Shown: in pieces, positions 50,571-59,189 of the stretch
Layout: every line of letters starts with the position of its first letter
How positions within the stretch are numbered: the stretch's first letter is position 1
Assembly (NCBI GenBank): GCA_905214235.1
Contig: CAJMLF010000005.1
Coordinates: 1-64,000, forward strand
Length of the DNA: 64,000 nt
Direction of reading: 5' to 3'
Source of the DNA: an uncultured bacterium
GTDB taxonomy: Bacteria; Bacillota; Bacilli; Lactobacillales; Lactobacillaceae
The notes under the pieces: generated by a model
What the model was told of the DNA's origin: nothing
Database searches by the model: none
What the model saw: the letters and a program-made list of their open reading frames with translations, nothing else
Program-made: the position numbers and the translations under genes

Positions 50571-53069
50571 CTATATGAACTGCATCCGGGCGCCGATAAT
50601 CTTCTCGACCGCCGGAACACCGTTTTTAACGTGGAGCGCTTTGAATGGGAAGGTCGCCCGGTAGGTGGCACTGCCGGATGGGCCCTCGTGTTTCAAGAAC
50701 TCGTTAATGTCCGCGCTCTGTGCCCGCCCGGTAAGGATCCGGGTCAAAATGGCAGAGAGATTTAACCCCAGGGCCTTGGCCAAAAAGGCAATCTCCGGCA
50801 GTGGCATCGGCTGGACACCGACCTGCTTAAAACCGCCGCTCGCCTGTTTTTCAAAGATCACCTGGTAGAGGCCCGGAACCGACTGCCCCGCAATCGCGGC
50901 CATACTCTGGTCATTTAACTTCTGGTTATCGGCATTATCCAGCTCGGCCGGGTAACGGATCGCCGTTGACTCGTATTCAAGTTGGTCGACGGAAAGTAGG
51001 TTGGTGATGGTCCCCAGCGGGTAGGCATACTTGCCATCGTAGAGGAAGTTAAAGGAAACCAGCTGGTTAGAATAGTCATCCAGCATTGACAGGTCATCAT
51101 CCGGAATCACCACGAGCTGGCTTTCAATTTGGTCCTTCTTAAGTGCCGCCAGAAGGTCACCGTAACTGGCGGGCACGAACAAAAACTGCGGCTGCTCAAT
51201 TCGCAGGATCTGCAGGATGTTTTCCGTCGTGGCCGGCTCAATGTAGCGCTTGTCCGCCAGTGAGTAGCTCAGGGTAACTGAACTGGGGTTGGAATTGACC
51301 ACTACCGTGTGGAAGTGGTCGGCCTTTAATTGGCGCATCACCATGGCGACAAAGTAGTCCCCGGCGTTACTCATCCCCAGCCGCAGGCCCCCAGTTCCGA
51401 TAATCATCGCACTCGGCTGGGCCGTCTTGGTGGCCTCGTTTTCGGACTCAAGTGCGGAGTAGAAGCTCCCGGTGTGCTGGGTGAACTCCCCACCGGAGGG
51501 CTCGATCTCCTTATACTTGGTCATCAACTTGTGGTCCTCATACATCTGGTAGACCTGCTCCGGAGTCGTCTTCCACAGGCGGGCAATCAGTTGGTTGCTC
51601 AGGCCGTTATACTTGGCCTTAATCAACACCGGCTCCTTCTGCGGGTGTTCGATGATCTCTTCAATTAGCAACCGCATCCGGTTGATCTGGTCAAAGTAGA
51701 AGGGATCAATCTTCGTCATCTCGGCGAGTTCATCGACCGAATAGCCCCGCTTCATCGCCTCAATCAGGACGAAGATCCGCCCCGCAGCCGGGTGGACAAG
51801 CTTCATGACGAGTTCATCATCAGAGAGCTTCTCCTGGGCTAACAGGTGGAAATCGGTCGGTTCCTTGTAGCGGGACTCAATGGCCTTGAACAGGGCCTCA
51901 ATCGGGCTGCGGCCAATCCCAAAGGCCGTCCCCACCGACTTCTTCTCAGTTGTCAGCTGCTGGTCGGCTTCGGGAACCGCATCAAAACCCCACATCGGCA
52001 CCCGGGCCGCAATGTGGTCCATCGTCGGTTCGACGAGGGCGGCGTGGTTAACGTAGTCCTTACCGAGGTCAATATTACGCAGGAGCGAACCCGCGTACAG
52101 CTGGGCACAGACCTTAGCAATCGGGTACCCCGTCGACTGGGCAACAAAGGCCGTCATCCGGTCGAAGTAGGCACTGTTCTTGATCACGTAGAACTTATCA
52201 TTTTCCGGGTTAAGGGCAAACTGGACGTGGTTGACCCCCACAATCCGCAGCTTGCGAGTAATCGCAAAGGCCGTGTCCCGCATGTCCTGAATTTGCCGGT
52301 CTAAGAGGGTCTGCGGCGGGTTAAAGGCAATCGAGTCACCAGCGTGAATACCGATTGGGTCCATGTCTTCAACCATCGAAAGCATCATCATTGTCCCCGA
52401 CTGGTCACGCTGGACGACCACCTCAATTTCCTTAAAGCCCGCCAGGCTCTGCTGAACAAAGACCTGGTCGGCCCGCGACTGCTTTAGGCACTTCTGGACG
52501 GCCGGGGCCAACTCCCGCTGGTCATGGACAATCTGTCGGGTGCTGCTGCTCTTGGGAAGGACCGACCGGATAATGACCGGGTAACCAATCTTACGGGCCT
52601 CTTCTAGGGCGTCCTGGTAGGTATTGACGGTGACGATGGCCTTCGTCGGCGCGTCCATCGCGTGGAGGGTCCGACTAAGCAGGACCGGGTTATTGATCTG
52701 CCGGATGGTCCCTTCCGGAATGCCCAGCAGGCGGATGTTTCTTTCCTGGATAATCCCCTTGTCAAGCAGCTTCTGGGTCAGTTCGAAGGCGCGCCGGTTC
52801 CCCAAAGTTGGGAGGATCGCGTGAGGCTTGTATTGGTCAATGATGCGGATCAGGTTATCGACCTCCAGTGGGCCCACACAAGCGTGGTCAATGATGTCGC
52901 TGCTTTCCAGACTTACCGAAAAGGGATTGTCATCGACGAGGATGGTGTGGACGCCTAGTTGGTGGAATTCAGTGGCCACCTGGTAGGTTGCCGAGTCGAG
53001 TTCATCCCCGTGTTGGACATCGTTGGCCCCGGCCCCGATAATCAGGACGGAACGAACTTCTTTTGTCAT
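50571..53069 (-). CDS. Degenerate carbamoyl-phosphate synthase large subunit-like protein
   Basis: An 832-residue CarB relative (normal CarB about 1,060). The first half keeps the carboxyphosphate-domain scaffold (PTLGNRRAFELTQ, GYPVIIRS, DMDPIGIHAGDSIAFNPPQTL) but the GGTGGG loop is SVLPKSSSTRQ (about 169-179) and EVNPRVSRSSA is VIKNSAYFDRMTA (about 295-307). The oligomerisation domain remains (about 400-520). The second half keeps its start (IIGTGGLRLGMSNAGDY) and end (FPFKALHVKNGVPAVEKIIGARM) but has about half the usual length and no ATP-grasp signatures. The allosteric MGS domain is absent. ATG overlaps the CarA stop (TAATG). No carbamoyl phosphate synthesis is expected; role unknown. 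Confidence 0.85.
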   Translation of the reverse strand: MTKEVRSVLIIGAGANDVQHGDELDSATYQVATEFHQLGVHTILVDDNPFSVSLESSDIIDHACVGPLEVDNLIRIIDQYKPHAILPTLGNRRAFELTQKLLDKGIIQERNIRLLGIPEGTIRQINNPVLLSRTLHAMDAPTKAIVTVNTYQDALEEARKIGYPVIIRSVLPKSSSTRQIVHDQRELAPAVQKCLKQSRADQVFVQQSLAGFKEIEVVVQRDQSGTMMMLSMVEDMDPIGIHAGDSIAFNPPQTLLDRQIQDMRDTAFAITRKLRIVGVNHVQFALNPENDKFYVIKNSAYFDRMTAFVAQSTGYPIAKVCAQLYAGSLLRNIDLGKDYVNHAALVEPTMDHIAARVPMWGFDAVPEADQQLTTEKKSVGTAFGIGRSPIEALFKAIESRYKEPTDFHLLAQEKLSDDELVMKLVHPAAGRIFVLIEAMKRGYSVDELAEMTKIDPFYFDQINRMRLLIEEIIEHPQKEPVLIKAKYNGLSNQLIARLWKTTPEQVYQMYEDHKLMTKYKEIEPSGGEFTQHTGSFYSALESENEATKTAQPSAMIIGTGGLRLGMSNAGDYFVAMVMRQLKADHFHTVVVNSNPSSVTLSYSLADKRYIEPATTENILQILRIEQPQFLFVPASYGDLLAALKKDQIESQLVVIPDDDLSMLDDYSNQLVSFNFLYDGKYAYPLGTITNLLSVDQLEYESTAIRYPAELDNADNQKLNDQSMAAIAGQSVPGLYQVIFEKQASGGFKQVGVQPMPLPEIAFLAKALGLNLSAILTRILTGRAQSADINEFLKHEGPSGSATYRATFPFKALHVKNGVPAVEKIIGARMQFI

Positions 53070-54151
53070 TACCGTTGCGCCTCCCTCCGGGTCATGATCT
53101 CAATAAATTCATCAAATAGGCCGTTTGTCTCGTCGGGCCCAGGTGCCCCGTCCGGGAAGAACTGGACGGAAAACGCCGGGTACTGCCGGTGACGCAGGCC
53201 CTGAATACTGTTATCCAACATGTCGACATAGGTGATGAAGAGCTTGGAGCGGTCGATCGTCGTCCGGTCCACCTGGTAGCCCCCACCCTGGGTTGCGTAG
53301 ACAATGTGGTCCGTCACAATCTCGTGCAGGGGGTGGTTCATCCCGTGGTGCTCAACCGGCAGGCGCTTGACCTGGGCCCCGTTCGCCATTGCAAAGAGCT
53401 CATGGCCCAGGCCAATTGCAAAGAGGGGCACCTTTTCTTCCACTTCCCGAATCATCTTCAGGACCGACGCCTTCAGTTTGTTGGGATCCCCCGGGCCGGT
53501 CGACAGGACAACCCCGTCTGGATCTAGGCGGAGGATCTCATCCGTTGTTGCCGTGTACGGCAGGACGGTGACGTTGCACTTCCGCCGGCTTAGTTGTCGC
53601 AGGACCCCGTTCTTCAGGCCGAAGTCAATAACGACAACGCTCTTCCCCACTCCCGGATTCGGGTAGGGCTTAGGCGTGGCCACCTGGGCCACCTGCTGGC
53701 TCGTCAGGACCGTGGCGTGGAGCTGGTCGAAGGCGTGGTCATCAGGGACAGGCACAATACTCCCCTTCAACGGCTTCCCGGCAGCACGGAGCTTATGAAC
53801 AATGGCCCGGGTGTCAACGTTACTGATCCCTGGAATGTTCATCTGCTTTAAGTACTGGTCCAGGGTCAGCCGGCGGACGTTGTTAGTCGCCACGTTGGAG
53901 AGCGACCGGACCACAACCCCCTTGATTGTCGGGACAATTGTCTCATAGATGTTGCGCTGAATCCCGTAGCTCCCGATATTAGGTTGGGTAAAAATCAAAA
54001 TCTGATTATTGTAGATTTGGTTGGTGACGATCTCCTGGTAACCAGTCATGCTGGTGTTAAAAACTACTTCGCCAAAGGTCACGGCCGGGGCGCCAAAACC
54101 ATCGCCGGCAAAGATAGACCCATCTTCAAATATGAGGTATCGTGATGCCAT
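53069..54151 (-). CDS. Degenerate carbamoyl-phosphate synthase small subunit-like protein
   Basis: A 360-residue CarA relative, normal in length. The N-terminal domain is well kept (YLIFEDGSIFAGDGFGA, GEVVFNTSMTGYQEIVT, IPGISNVDTRAIVHKLR). The glutaminase is dead by sequence: ICLGHQ is AIGLGHE (Gly247 for Cys), QNHG is QGGG, and the HPE of YHPEASPGP is FPD (Phe332 for His, Asp334 for Glu). All three triad residues are thus lost without frame damage. It precedes carB with a one-base overlap and follows rluD; in other Firmicutes the pyr operon with active CarAB lies at this place. Confidence 0.9.
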   Translation of the reverse strand: MASRYLIFEDGSIFAGDGFGAPAVTFGEVVFNTSMTGYQEIVTNQIYNNQILIFTQPNIGSYGIQRNIYETIVPTIKGVVVRSLSNVATNNVRRLTLDQYLKQMNIPGISNVDTRAIVHKLRAAGKPLKGSIVPVPDDHAFDQLHATVLTSQQVAQVATPKPYPNPGVGKSVVVIDFGLKNGVLRQLSRRKCNVTVLPYTATTDEILRLDPDGVVLSTGPGDPNKLKASVLKMIREVEEKVPLFAIGLGHELFAMANGAQVKRLPVEHHGMNHPLHEIVTDHIVYATQGGGYQVDRTTIDRSKLFITYVDMLDNSIQGLRHRQYPAFSVQFFPDGAPGPDETNGLFDEFIEIMTRREAQR

Positions 54152-54204
54152 TAATAATCCCCCTCTTGAGCAGGTTACGTTTTGCTCACTTATTCACTCT
54201 TCCA

Positions 54205-54233
54205 ATTATATACGACTTGGTGCTTTCTGTTAA
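54205..54233 (-). promoter_or_regulatory. Strong promoter of the carA-carB-like operon
   Basis: Minus-strand TTAACA (54233-54228), 17 bases, TATAAT (54210-54205), giving a leader of about 47 bases. No PyrR-type attenuator or ARG-box-like site is apparent in the leader. Confidence 0.75.
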
Positions 54234-55144
54234 TTAGAATCCGTCTTGTCCAGCTTATCCAGCATTTTCTGAAAGTAGTCGGGCAGTGGGGTCGTAAACA
54301 CCATTTCTTTTCCCGTCCGGGGGTGTTTAAAGCCGAGCAGCCGGGCGTGAAGGTACTGGCCCGCCCCCGGGAGGGTCTTCCGCGGACCATACAGGGGGTC
54401 CCCAGCAAGCGGGTGGCCAATCGACTTCATGTGGACCCGGATCTGGTGGGTCCGGCCCGTCTCCAGCCGGCAGGAAACTAGCGTGTAGTGCCGGTAACGC
54501 TTCAACACCTTGAAGTGGGTAACGGCGTGCCGTCCGTCACTGACGATGGCCTGTTTCTTCCGGTCCTTTCTTGACCGCCCAATCGGCGCGTCAATGGTCC
54601 CCTGGTCGTCCTTAATGACACCATGCACCAGCGCCACGTACTCCCGCTTATTGGTTTTGGCCTTTAATTGGGCAGCCAAGGAGCGATGGGCCATGTCGTT
54701 TTTGGCCACCATCAAAAGGCCTGAGGTGTCCTTGTCAATCCGGTGAACAATCCCGGGACGAAATTCCCCATTGATTGTCGAGAGTGGGCAGTGGTGCAAG
54801 AGGGCGTTAACGAGGGTGTGATTGGGGTGCCCCGGTGCCGGGTGGACCACCATCCCCTGGGGCTTATTTACGACCACCACGTCATCGTCTTCGTAAACGA
54901 TGTCGAGGGGGATATTCTCGGACTCCAGGTCAATCTTCTGGGGCTTTTCTGGCTCGATAGTCACCTCATCACCGACCGCAAGCTTGTATTTGGGCTTAAC
55001 CGGGTGCCCATTAACCTTTACGTTCCCGTCACCGATCCATTTTTGAATCTGTGAGCGGGAATACTGGTTGAAGTGGTGACCCAGTTGCTTATCAATTCGC
55101 CCGGTCATCCCCTCTTCAACCACTAACCGTAAATTTTCTTCCAT
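54230..55144 (-). CDS. RluD-family 23S rRNA pseudouridine synthase (YlyB type)
   Basis: A 304-residue pseudouridine synthase with an N-terminal S4 domain (RIDKQLGHHFNQYSRSQIQKWIGDGNVKVNG, about residues 15-45) and the RluD catalytic motif GIVHRIDKDTSGLLMVAK with the conserved Asp (about 135-150). GRTHQIRVHM and GDPLYG follow. It follows lspA by one base, the standard Firmicutes order lspA-ylyB. ATG 55144 with GAAGAGG upstream is preferred over a start six codons earlier. Confidence 0.93.
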   Translation of the reverse strand: MEENLRLVVEEGMTGRIDKQLGHHFNQYSRSQIQKWIGDGNVKVNGHPVKPKYKLAVGDEVTIEPEKPQKIDLESENIPLDIVYEDDDVVVVNKPQGMVVHPAPGHPNHTLVNALLHHCPLSTINGEFRPGIVHRIDKDTSGLLMVAKNDMAHRSLAAQLKAKTNKREYVALVHGVIKDDQGTIDAPIGRSRKDRKKQAIVSDGRHAVTHFKVLKRYRHYTLVSCRLETGRTHQIRVHMKSIGHPLAGDPLYGPRKTLPGAGQYLHARLLGFKHPRTGKEMVFTTPLPDYFQKMLDKLDKTDSN

Positions 55145-55145
55145 A

Positions 55146-55595
55146 CTATTCCTCTTCCTCACGAATAATGATAATGACCAACCAAACGACGCCGATCGTC
55201 AGGCAGCAGTCCGCCACGTTAAAGACGGGAAAGTTCATAAACAGGGTTTCAAACATGTCAACCACGTAGCCGTGCTGAAGGCGGTCAATAAAGTTACCAA
55301 CCGCTCCGGCGAGGATGAGGCTCAGTGGCCACAGGAGGCGCGGGTTGTGGCGCCAGCGATAGAACAGGTAGAGGATGACCGCTAAGGCGACCACGGTCAC
55401 CACTGAAAAGAACCACTGCTGCCCTTCCAGGATACTCCACGCGGCACCGTAGTTTCGCAGGTTCGTCAGAGCAAGGACGTGGGGAATCAAGGGATGGGCG
55501 GTGTTTAAGGCCACGTTAGCAACCACCCAGTGCTTCACCAGCTGGTCGAGAGCCACCAGGACAATGGCTAGGATTAAGGAAATAACCACGGTCAT
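55146..55595 (-). CDS. lspA: Lipoprotein signal peptidase (signal peptidase II)
   Basis: A 149-residue membrane aspartyl protease with four hydrophobic segments. Catalytic Asp residues lie in GNFIDRLQHGYVVD (about residues 105-118) and FNVADCCLTIG (about 126-136). It cleaves prolipoproteins before the lipidated Cys. It overlaps ebsA by four bases and precedes rluD. Confidence 0.95.
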   Translation of the reverse strand: MTVVISLILAIVLVALDQLVKHWVVANVALNTAHPLIPHVLALTNLRNYGAAWSILEGQQWFFSVVTVVALAVILYLFYRWRHNPRLLWPLSLILAGAVGNFIDRLQHGYVVDMFETLFMNFPVFNVADCCLTIGVVWLVIIIIREEEE

Positions 55596-55996
55596 GACTG
55601 GGCCCCTTCTTTTTCCTGGCGGTCAAGCAGGGCCTGGAGGCGGCGAATGGCCTTGTTCGTGAAGGTGAAGTTGAGAACCTCGCCGTTGACTGTCATTGAC
55701 ATCGTATGTTTAGTAAAATGGGGTTGGCGGATGTCAGCCAGTGGAATCACCAGGTAGTCCTTCTGCAGGAGGCGACTAAAGGTCATCTTGGTTGGCGTCA
55801 CCACTACGGTCCGCCGCTTGATCTCTAAGAATACCAGGACAGCGAAGATGACGAACAGGACGGCCGTGATCCACTGAAAATGAGTAATTTCCAACCAGAT
55901 AATCAGGCCCGCCAAGAAAATAATGAAGGTCCAGCACCAGGAAATAATGGTCCCGGTCAGGTCTGGTTGATAAAAATAACGTATTTCTTCTTCCAT
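55592..55996 (-). CDS. ebsA: EbsA family membrane protein
   Basis: A 134-residue protein with two hydrophobic segments (GTIISWCWTFIIFLAGLIIW and ITAVLFVIFAVLVFLEI) and a PH-like C-terminal part with TFSRLLQKDYLVIPLADIRQPHF. It matches EbsA, described in enterococci near genes affecting aggregation substance, and usually found near lspA in lactobacilli. Function unknown. It is first of the ebsA-lspA-rluD operon and divergent from the RNase H-like gene. Confidence 0.8.
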   Translation of the reverse strand: MEEEIRYFYQPDLTGTIISWCWTFIIFLAGLIIWLEITHFQWITAVLFVIFAVLVFLEIKRRTVVVTPTKMTFSRLLQKDYLVIPLADIRQPHFTKHTMSMTVNGEVLNFTFTNKAIRRLQALLDRQEKEGAQS

Positions 55997-56031
55997 TTAT
56001 GATTAACATCCTTCCGATGAGGTGATTTTTA

Positions 56032-56421
56032 ATGATTAAAATTTATACTGACGCGGCAACCAAGGGTAACCCGGGGCCAACCGGCTTAGGAGTCCTAATC
56101 CTTTTCAACCACCAGCAGTACCAGCTGACGAAGACGGTCGCCAGAGCTGATAACCACAGTGGCGAGTTCGCGGCGGCCACGTTTGGCTTTCAGTACCTTT
56201 GTGACCACTTTGCTGGCGAACAAACAGTCCTATTCTACACCGATAGCCGCTTACTTAGTGACGCAATTGGCAAAAATTATACAAAACATTACCAAGCACA
56301 GCTCGCTACCCTGAACCGGTTGATTGACCACTTCCCGACCGTCGTCACCCGGTGGGTCCCCGACAGTCAAAATGCCGGTGCCCACCACCTTGCCAACCAG
56401 GCCCTGAAGAGTCTGGAATAA
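56032..56421 (+). CDS. Ribonuclease HI-like protein, fourth carboxylate replaced
   Basis: A 129-residue RNase H fold of the YpdQ type. Active-site acids: Asp in YTDAATKGNPGPTG, Glu in NHSGEFAAATFG, Asp in FYTDSRLL. The fourth position, usually Asp in a ...ADxLANxAL motif, is His in GAHHLANQAL. Gram-positive YpdQ proteins are RNase H homologues whose activity is doubtful; this may be one of them. Monocistronic, GATGAGGTG upstream. Confidence 0.85.
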   Translation: MIKIYTDAATKGNPGPTGLGVLILFNHQQYQLTKTVARADNHSGEFAAATFGFQYLCDHFAGEQTVLFYTDSRLLSDAIGKNYTKHYQAQLATLNRLIDHFPTVVTRWVPDSQNAGAHHLANQALKSLE

Positions 56422-56535
56422 TACCGCTATTAGTATACCAAAAGTTCCCGAAACGACCAAAAGCTGTGTCCTAAGGGTATGCGCCAAACAAAATAAGTTA
56501 TACAATGAAGGTAAATTTAGTTTGGGGGAAGAACA

Positions 56536-56904
56536 TTGAAGAAACAATCAACTACTATTATTTCAATTATCCTAATTATCATCATTGCCATTTTTGCGGT
56601 TGCTAACACGGCATCCGTGGCGGTAAACCTCCTGTTTGCCAAGTTCCAGCTGCCGTTAATTCTCTTGATTTTGGTCTGCTTCTTAATCGGGGCCCTAATC
56701 ATCTACCTCCTCTCCTTCTCAAATCACTTGAAACAGGATAAGGAGCTCAAGGAGTTGCGGGCCAGCAAGGTTGACCCCAAGCAGCTGCAAAAGCTGCAGA
56801 ATCAGGTCAAGGACCTGTTAAAGGAAAACGCCCGCTTGAAGGAAACCAACGCCCAGCTCAAGAAGGCCGCTGACAAGCCAGCAGGTGGCAGTCAACAAAA
56901 CTAG
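56536..56904 (+). CDS. LapA-domain (DUF1049) membrane protein
   Basis: A 122-residue protein with two N-terminal membrane segments (IISIILIIIIAIFAVANTASVAVNLLF and LPLILLILVCFLIGALIIYLLSF) and a cytoplasmic coiled coil (about residues 68-108) rich in Lys, Leu and Gln. The pattern ANxxxVxxxLLF is the LapA/LapB-type lipopolysaccharide-assembly-like DUF1049 signature, common also in Gram-positives. TTG start with GGGGAAG upstream. A terminator follows. Confidence 0.82.
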   Translation: MKKQSTTIISIILIIIIAIFAVANTASVAVNLLFAKFQLPLILLILVCFLIGALIIYLLSFSNHLKQDKELKELRASKVDPKQLQKLQNQVKDLLKENARLKETNAQLKKAADKPAGGSQQN

Positions 56905-56922
56905 TTACCTAATGTGAATATG

Positions 56923-56963
56923 AAAAGGCAAGGTGTCACAATTTATGGCACCTTGCCTTTTTT
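56923..56963. terminator. Bidirectional terminator
   Basis: AAAAGGCAAGGTG pairs with CACCTTGCCTTTT followed by TT; between LapA-type gene and the hexuronate operon. Confidence 0.9.
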
Positions 56964-56986
56964 CTGAGGTTGTTACATCCAAAATG

Positions 56987-58492
56987 CTATTCCGTTACGC
57001 CGGTCTTGAAGATGGCGATTCCGTGAACATCATACTTTTCGTTGTTGGTCTTCTTACCACTGGCCACGTCGATGATGTACTGGATAAACTTCGCTGCCAA
57101 GTCATCCATCGATTCGTTCATCAACTGGCCGGCGTCAAAGTCGATCCAACGCGGCTTAAGGTTAGCGATATAGGAGTTGGAAGAAACCTTAACCGTTGGA
57201 ACGTAGGTGGCAAATGGCGTCCCCCGTCCCGTGGTAAACAGGACCATCTGACAGTCCGCCGAAGCCTCGGCCGATGAAGAAACTAGGTCATTACCGGGTG
57301 CCTGTAGCAAGTTCAGACCCTTAGTCTTAATCTTGTCCCCGTACTTTAAGACGTCGTTAACGGCGGACGTCCCGGACTTTTGGGTACAGCCAAGCGACTT
57401 ATCTTCCAGGGTTGAGATCCCGCCAGCCTTGTTACCCGGTGACGGGTTCTCGTAAATCGGCTGGTGGAAGCGCTCGAAGTAGGCCTTAAAGTTGTTAATC
57501 AAGTTGACCGTCTTGTCAAAGGTCTTTTCGTCCTTGGCCCGGGACATCAGGATTGTCTCGGCACCAAACATTTCTGGAACTTCGGACAGGACCGTGGTCC
57601 CACCCTGAGCGGCAACAAAGTCGGAGAGCCGCCCCAAAAGCGGGTTGGCGGTTACCCCGGAGAGCCCATCAGAGCCCCCACACTTCAAACCAATCTTCAA
57701 TTCACTCAGTGGTTGTGGCGTCCGCTGGTCGTCCTTGACTGCCGCGTTCAGTTCTTCCAGCATTGCTAAGCCATCAGTGATCTCATCATCACTGTCGGCG
57801 GATGACAAGAACTTGATCCGGTCCGTATCGATACTCCCGTTGGCCTCTTGAAGAGCAGCTTTCATTTGGGCCAGCTCGTCATCGTCGGCACAGCCCAGGC
57901 CACAAATCAGGACAGCCCCGGCGTTAGGTTGCAAGGCTGCGTCCACAAGGATCTTCCGTGCCCGCTTATAGTTATCCTGGGGCGTGTCAATTCCGTAAGT
58001 GTGCTTAAGGGGCACGACGTTATCGAAGTTACCGTTGTCCGGGTGCAGGGCCTTGAACTGGGTGACCAGCGGGTCAATCAGTTCACTAACCGAGCCAACA
58101 ACTGGGATAATGTAGAGGTCGTTTCGGATGCCGACCTTGCCGTTTGGTCGCTTGTAACCCATGAATTTCCGGTCGTCCTTGCCGACCTTCGTTGTGATCT
58201 TAATTGGCTTGTAGCTGTATTCCAACTCACCAGAAAGGTTCGTTGCGATGTTGTGAATGTGAACATGTTCCCCACGTTTAATGTCCTGGGTTGCGTGACC
58301 GATCGGGTAACCATACTTGATGATGTCGGCACCCTTCTTGATGTCCTCCAGGGCGATCTTATGGCCCCGAGTGATGTCTTCCAGGGTGGTTACGTCACCG
58401 TGGTTGGCGGTCTTTAAAACCGTTCCCTTTGGCAGGTCCTGCAGAGCGACCGCAACGGAATCATGTTCATCCAAAATAATGAAATTATTCAT
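56987..58492 (-). CDS. uxaA: Altronate dehydratase paralogue 1 (retains C-terminal motifs)
   Basis: A 501-residue UxaA-family protein. The SAF domain is normal (GHKIAL, VIKYGYPIG, GEHVHIHN). In the catalytic region GLKCGGSDGLSGVTANP (about 268), SEVPEMFGAE, GNKAGGISTLEDKSLGCTQKSG and TTGRGTPF are intact. However PTVGC is PVVGS, HTYGCSQLG is HTYGIDTPQ and GLGCENNQ is GLGCADDD, so the central Cys motifs are lost. UxaA dehydrates D-altronate to 2-keto-3-deoxygluconate using Fe2+ or Mn2+. Last gene of the operon. Its losses are complementary to those of paralogue 2. Confidence 0.88.
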   Translation of the reverse strand: MNNFIILDEHDSVAVALQDLPKGTVLKTANHGDVTTLEDITRGHKIALEDIKKGADIIKYGYPIGHATQDIKRGEHVHIHNIATNLSGELEYSYKPIKITTKVGKDDRKFMGYKRPNGKVGIRNDLYIIPVVGSVSELIDPLVTQFKALHPDNGNFDNVVPLKHTYGIDTPQDNYKRARKILVDAALQPNAGAVLICGLGCADDDELAQMKAALQEANGSIDTDRIKFLSSADSDDEITDGLAMLEELNAAVKDDQRTPQPLSELKIGLKCGGSDGLSGVTANPLLGRLSDFVAAQGGTTVLSEVPEMFGAETILMSRAKDEKTFDKTVNLINNFKAYFERFHQPIYENPSPGNKAGGISTLEDKSLGCTQKSGTSAVNDVLKYGDKIKTKGLNLLQAPGNDLVSSSAEASADCQMVLFTTGRGTPFATYVPTVKVSSNSYIANLKPRWIDFDAGQLMNESMDDLAAKFIQYIIDVASGKKTNNEKYDVHGIAIFKTGVTE

Positions 58493-58507
58493 TATTCATA
58501 ACTCCTT

Positions 58508-59161
58508 TTACTTCTCATTCCGAATCCGCAGCAGTTCTTCATGGAACTTCTTGGCGTTTTCAGTTACTTGGTCGTAGTCACCATCAGCACCAGGGCCAAC
58601 CAGGCTCCCACCGGCACCAACACAGAAGGCACCGGCCTTGAACCAGTCCTTCATGTTGTCCAGGGAAACCCCACCACTTGGCATGATGTTTGCCTGTGGG
58701 AATGGTCCCTGCAGTTCTGGGATCATCTTCTGGCCGGCAATGGCACCAGGGAAGATCTTGACCACGTCAGCACCAGTCATCAGGGCTGTTTGAACCTCGG
58801 TTGGCGTGAAGCAACCAGGCATGTAAGGAACAGCGTAGAGGTTGCAGAGCTTGGCAACTTCCTCGTTGTAGGACGGGCTGACAATGAACTTGGCACCCGC
58901 TACCATGGCCATCCGGGCAGTTGCGGGGTCGAGAACAGTCCCGGCACCAACAACAACTTCGGGGTCATCAGCGTATTCTTCGTTTAAGTGCTTGATCGTT
59001 ACGTCAGCGTTTGGGGAGGTGAAGGCGAGTTCGATGGCCTTGACCCCACCTTTGATGCTGGCTTTGGAGATCTTGTAGGCATTTTCTTCACTCCGGCCCC
59101 GGACAACTGCCAGGATACCGGCCTTTTCAACGGCTTTCAGTGCTTCATACTTTGGTAACAT
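58508..59161 (-). CDS. kdgA: 2-keto-3-deoxy-6-phosphogluconate aldolase
   Basis: A 217-residue class I aldolase of the KDPG/KHG type: Glu in IELAFTSP, GAGTVLDP, PGCFTPTEV and the Schiff-base Lys in ADVVKIFPG (about residue 133), followed by MPSGGVSLDN. It yields pyruvate and glyceraldehyde-3-phosphate from KDPG at the end of hexuronate catabolism. The kinase KdgK that makes KDPG is not in the window. Spacing to uxaA-1 is 15 bases. Confidence 0.93.
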   Translation of the reverse strand: MLPKYEALKAVEKAGILAVVRGRSEENAYKISKASIKGGVKAIELAFTSPNADVTIKHLNEEYADDPEVVVGAGTVLDPATARMAMVAGAKFIVSPSYNEEVAKLCNLYAVPYMPGCFTPTEVQTALMTGADVVKIFPGAIAGQKMIPELQGPFPQANIMPSGGVSLDNMKDWFKAGAFCVGAGGSLVGPGADGDYDQVTENAKKFHEELLRIRNEK

Positions 59162-59189
59162 AAATTCAATTTCTCCTTTTGCAATTTAA

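Noticed and set aside
50571..54151. Annotation of carA-carB as functional carbamoyl-phosphate synthase
   Set aside because: Loss of the glutaminase triad, both ATP-site signatures and the allosteric domain is incompatible with the known mechanism.
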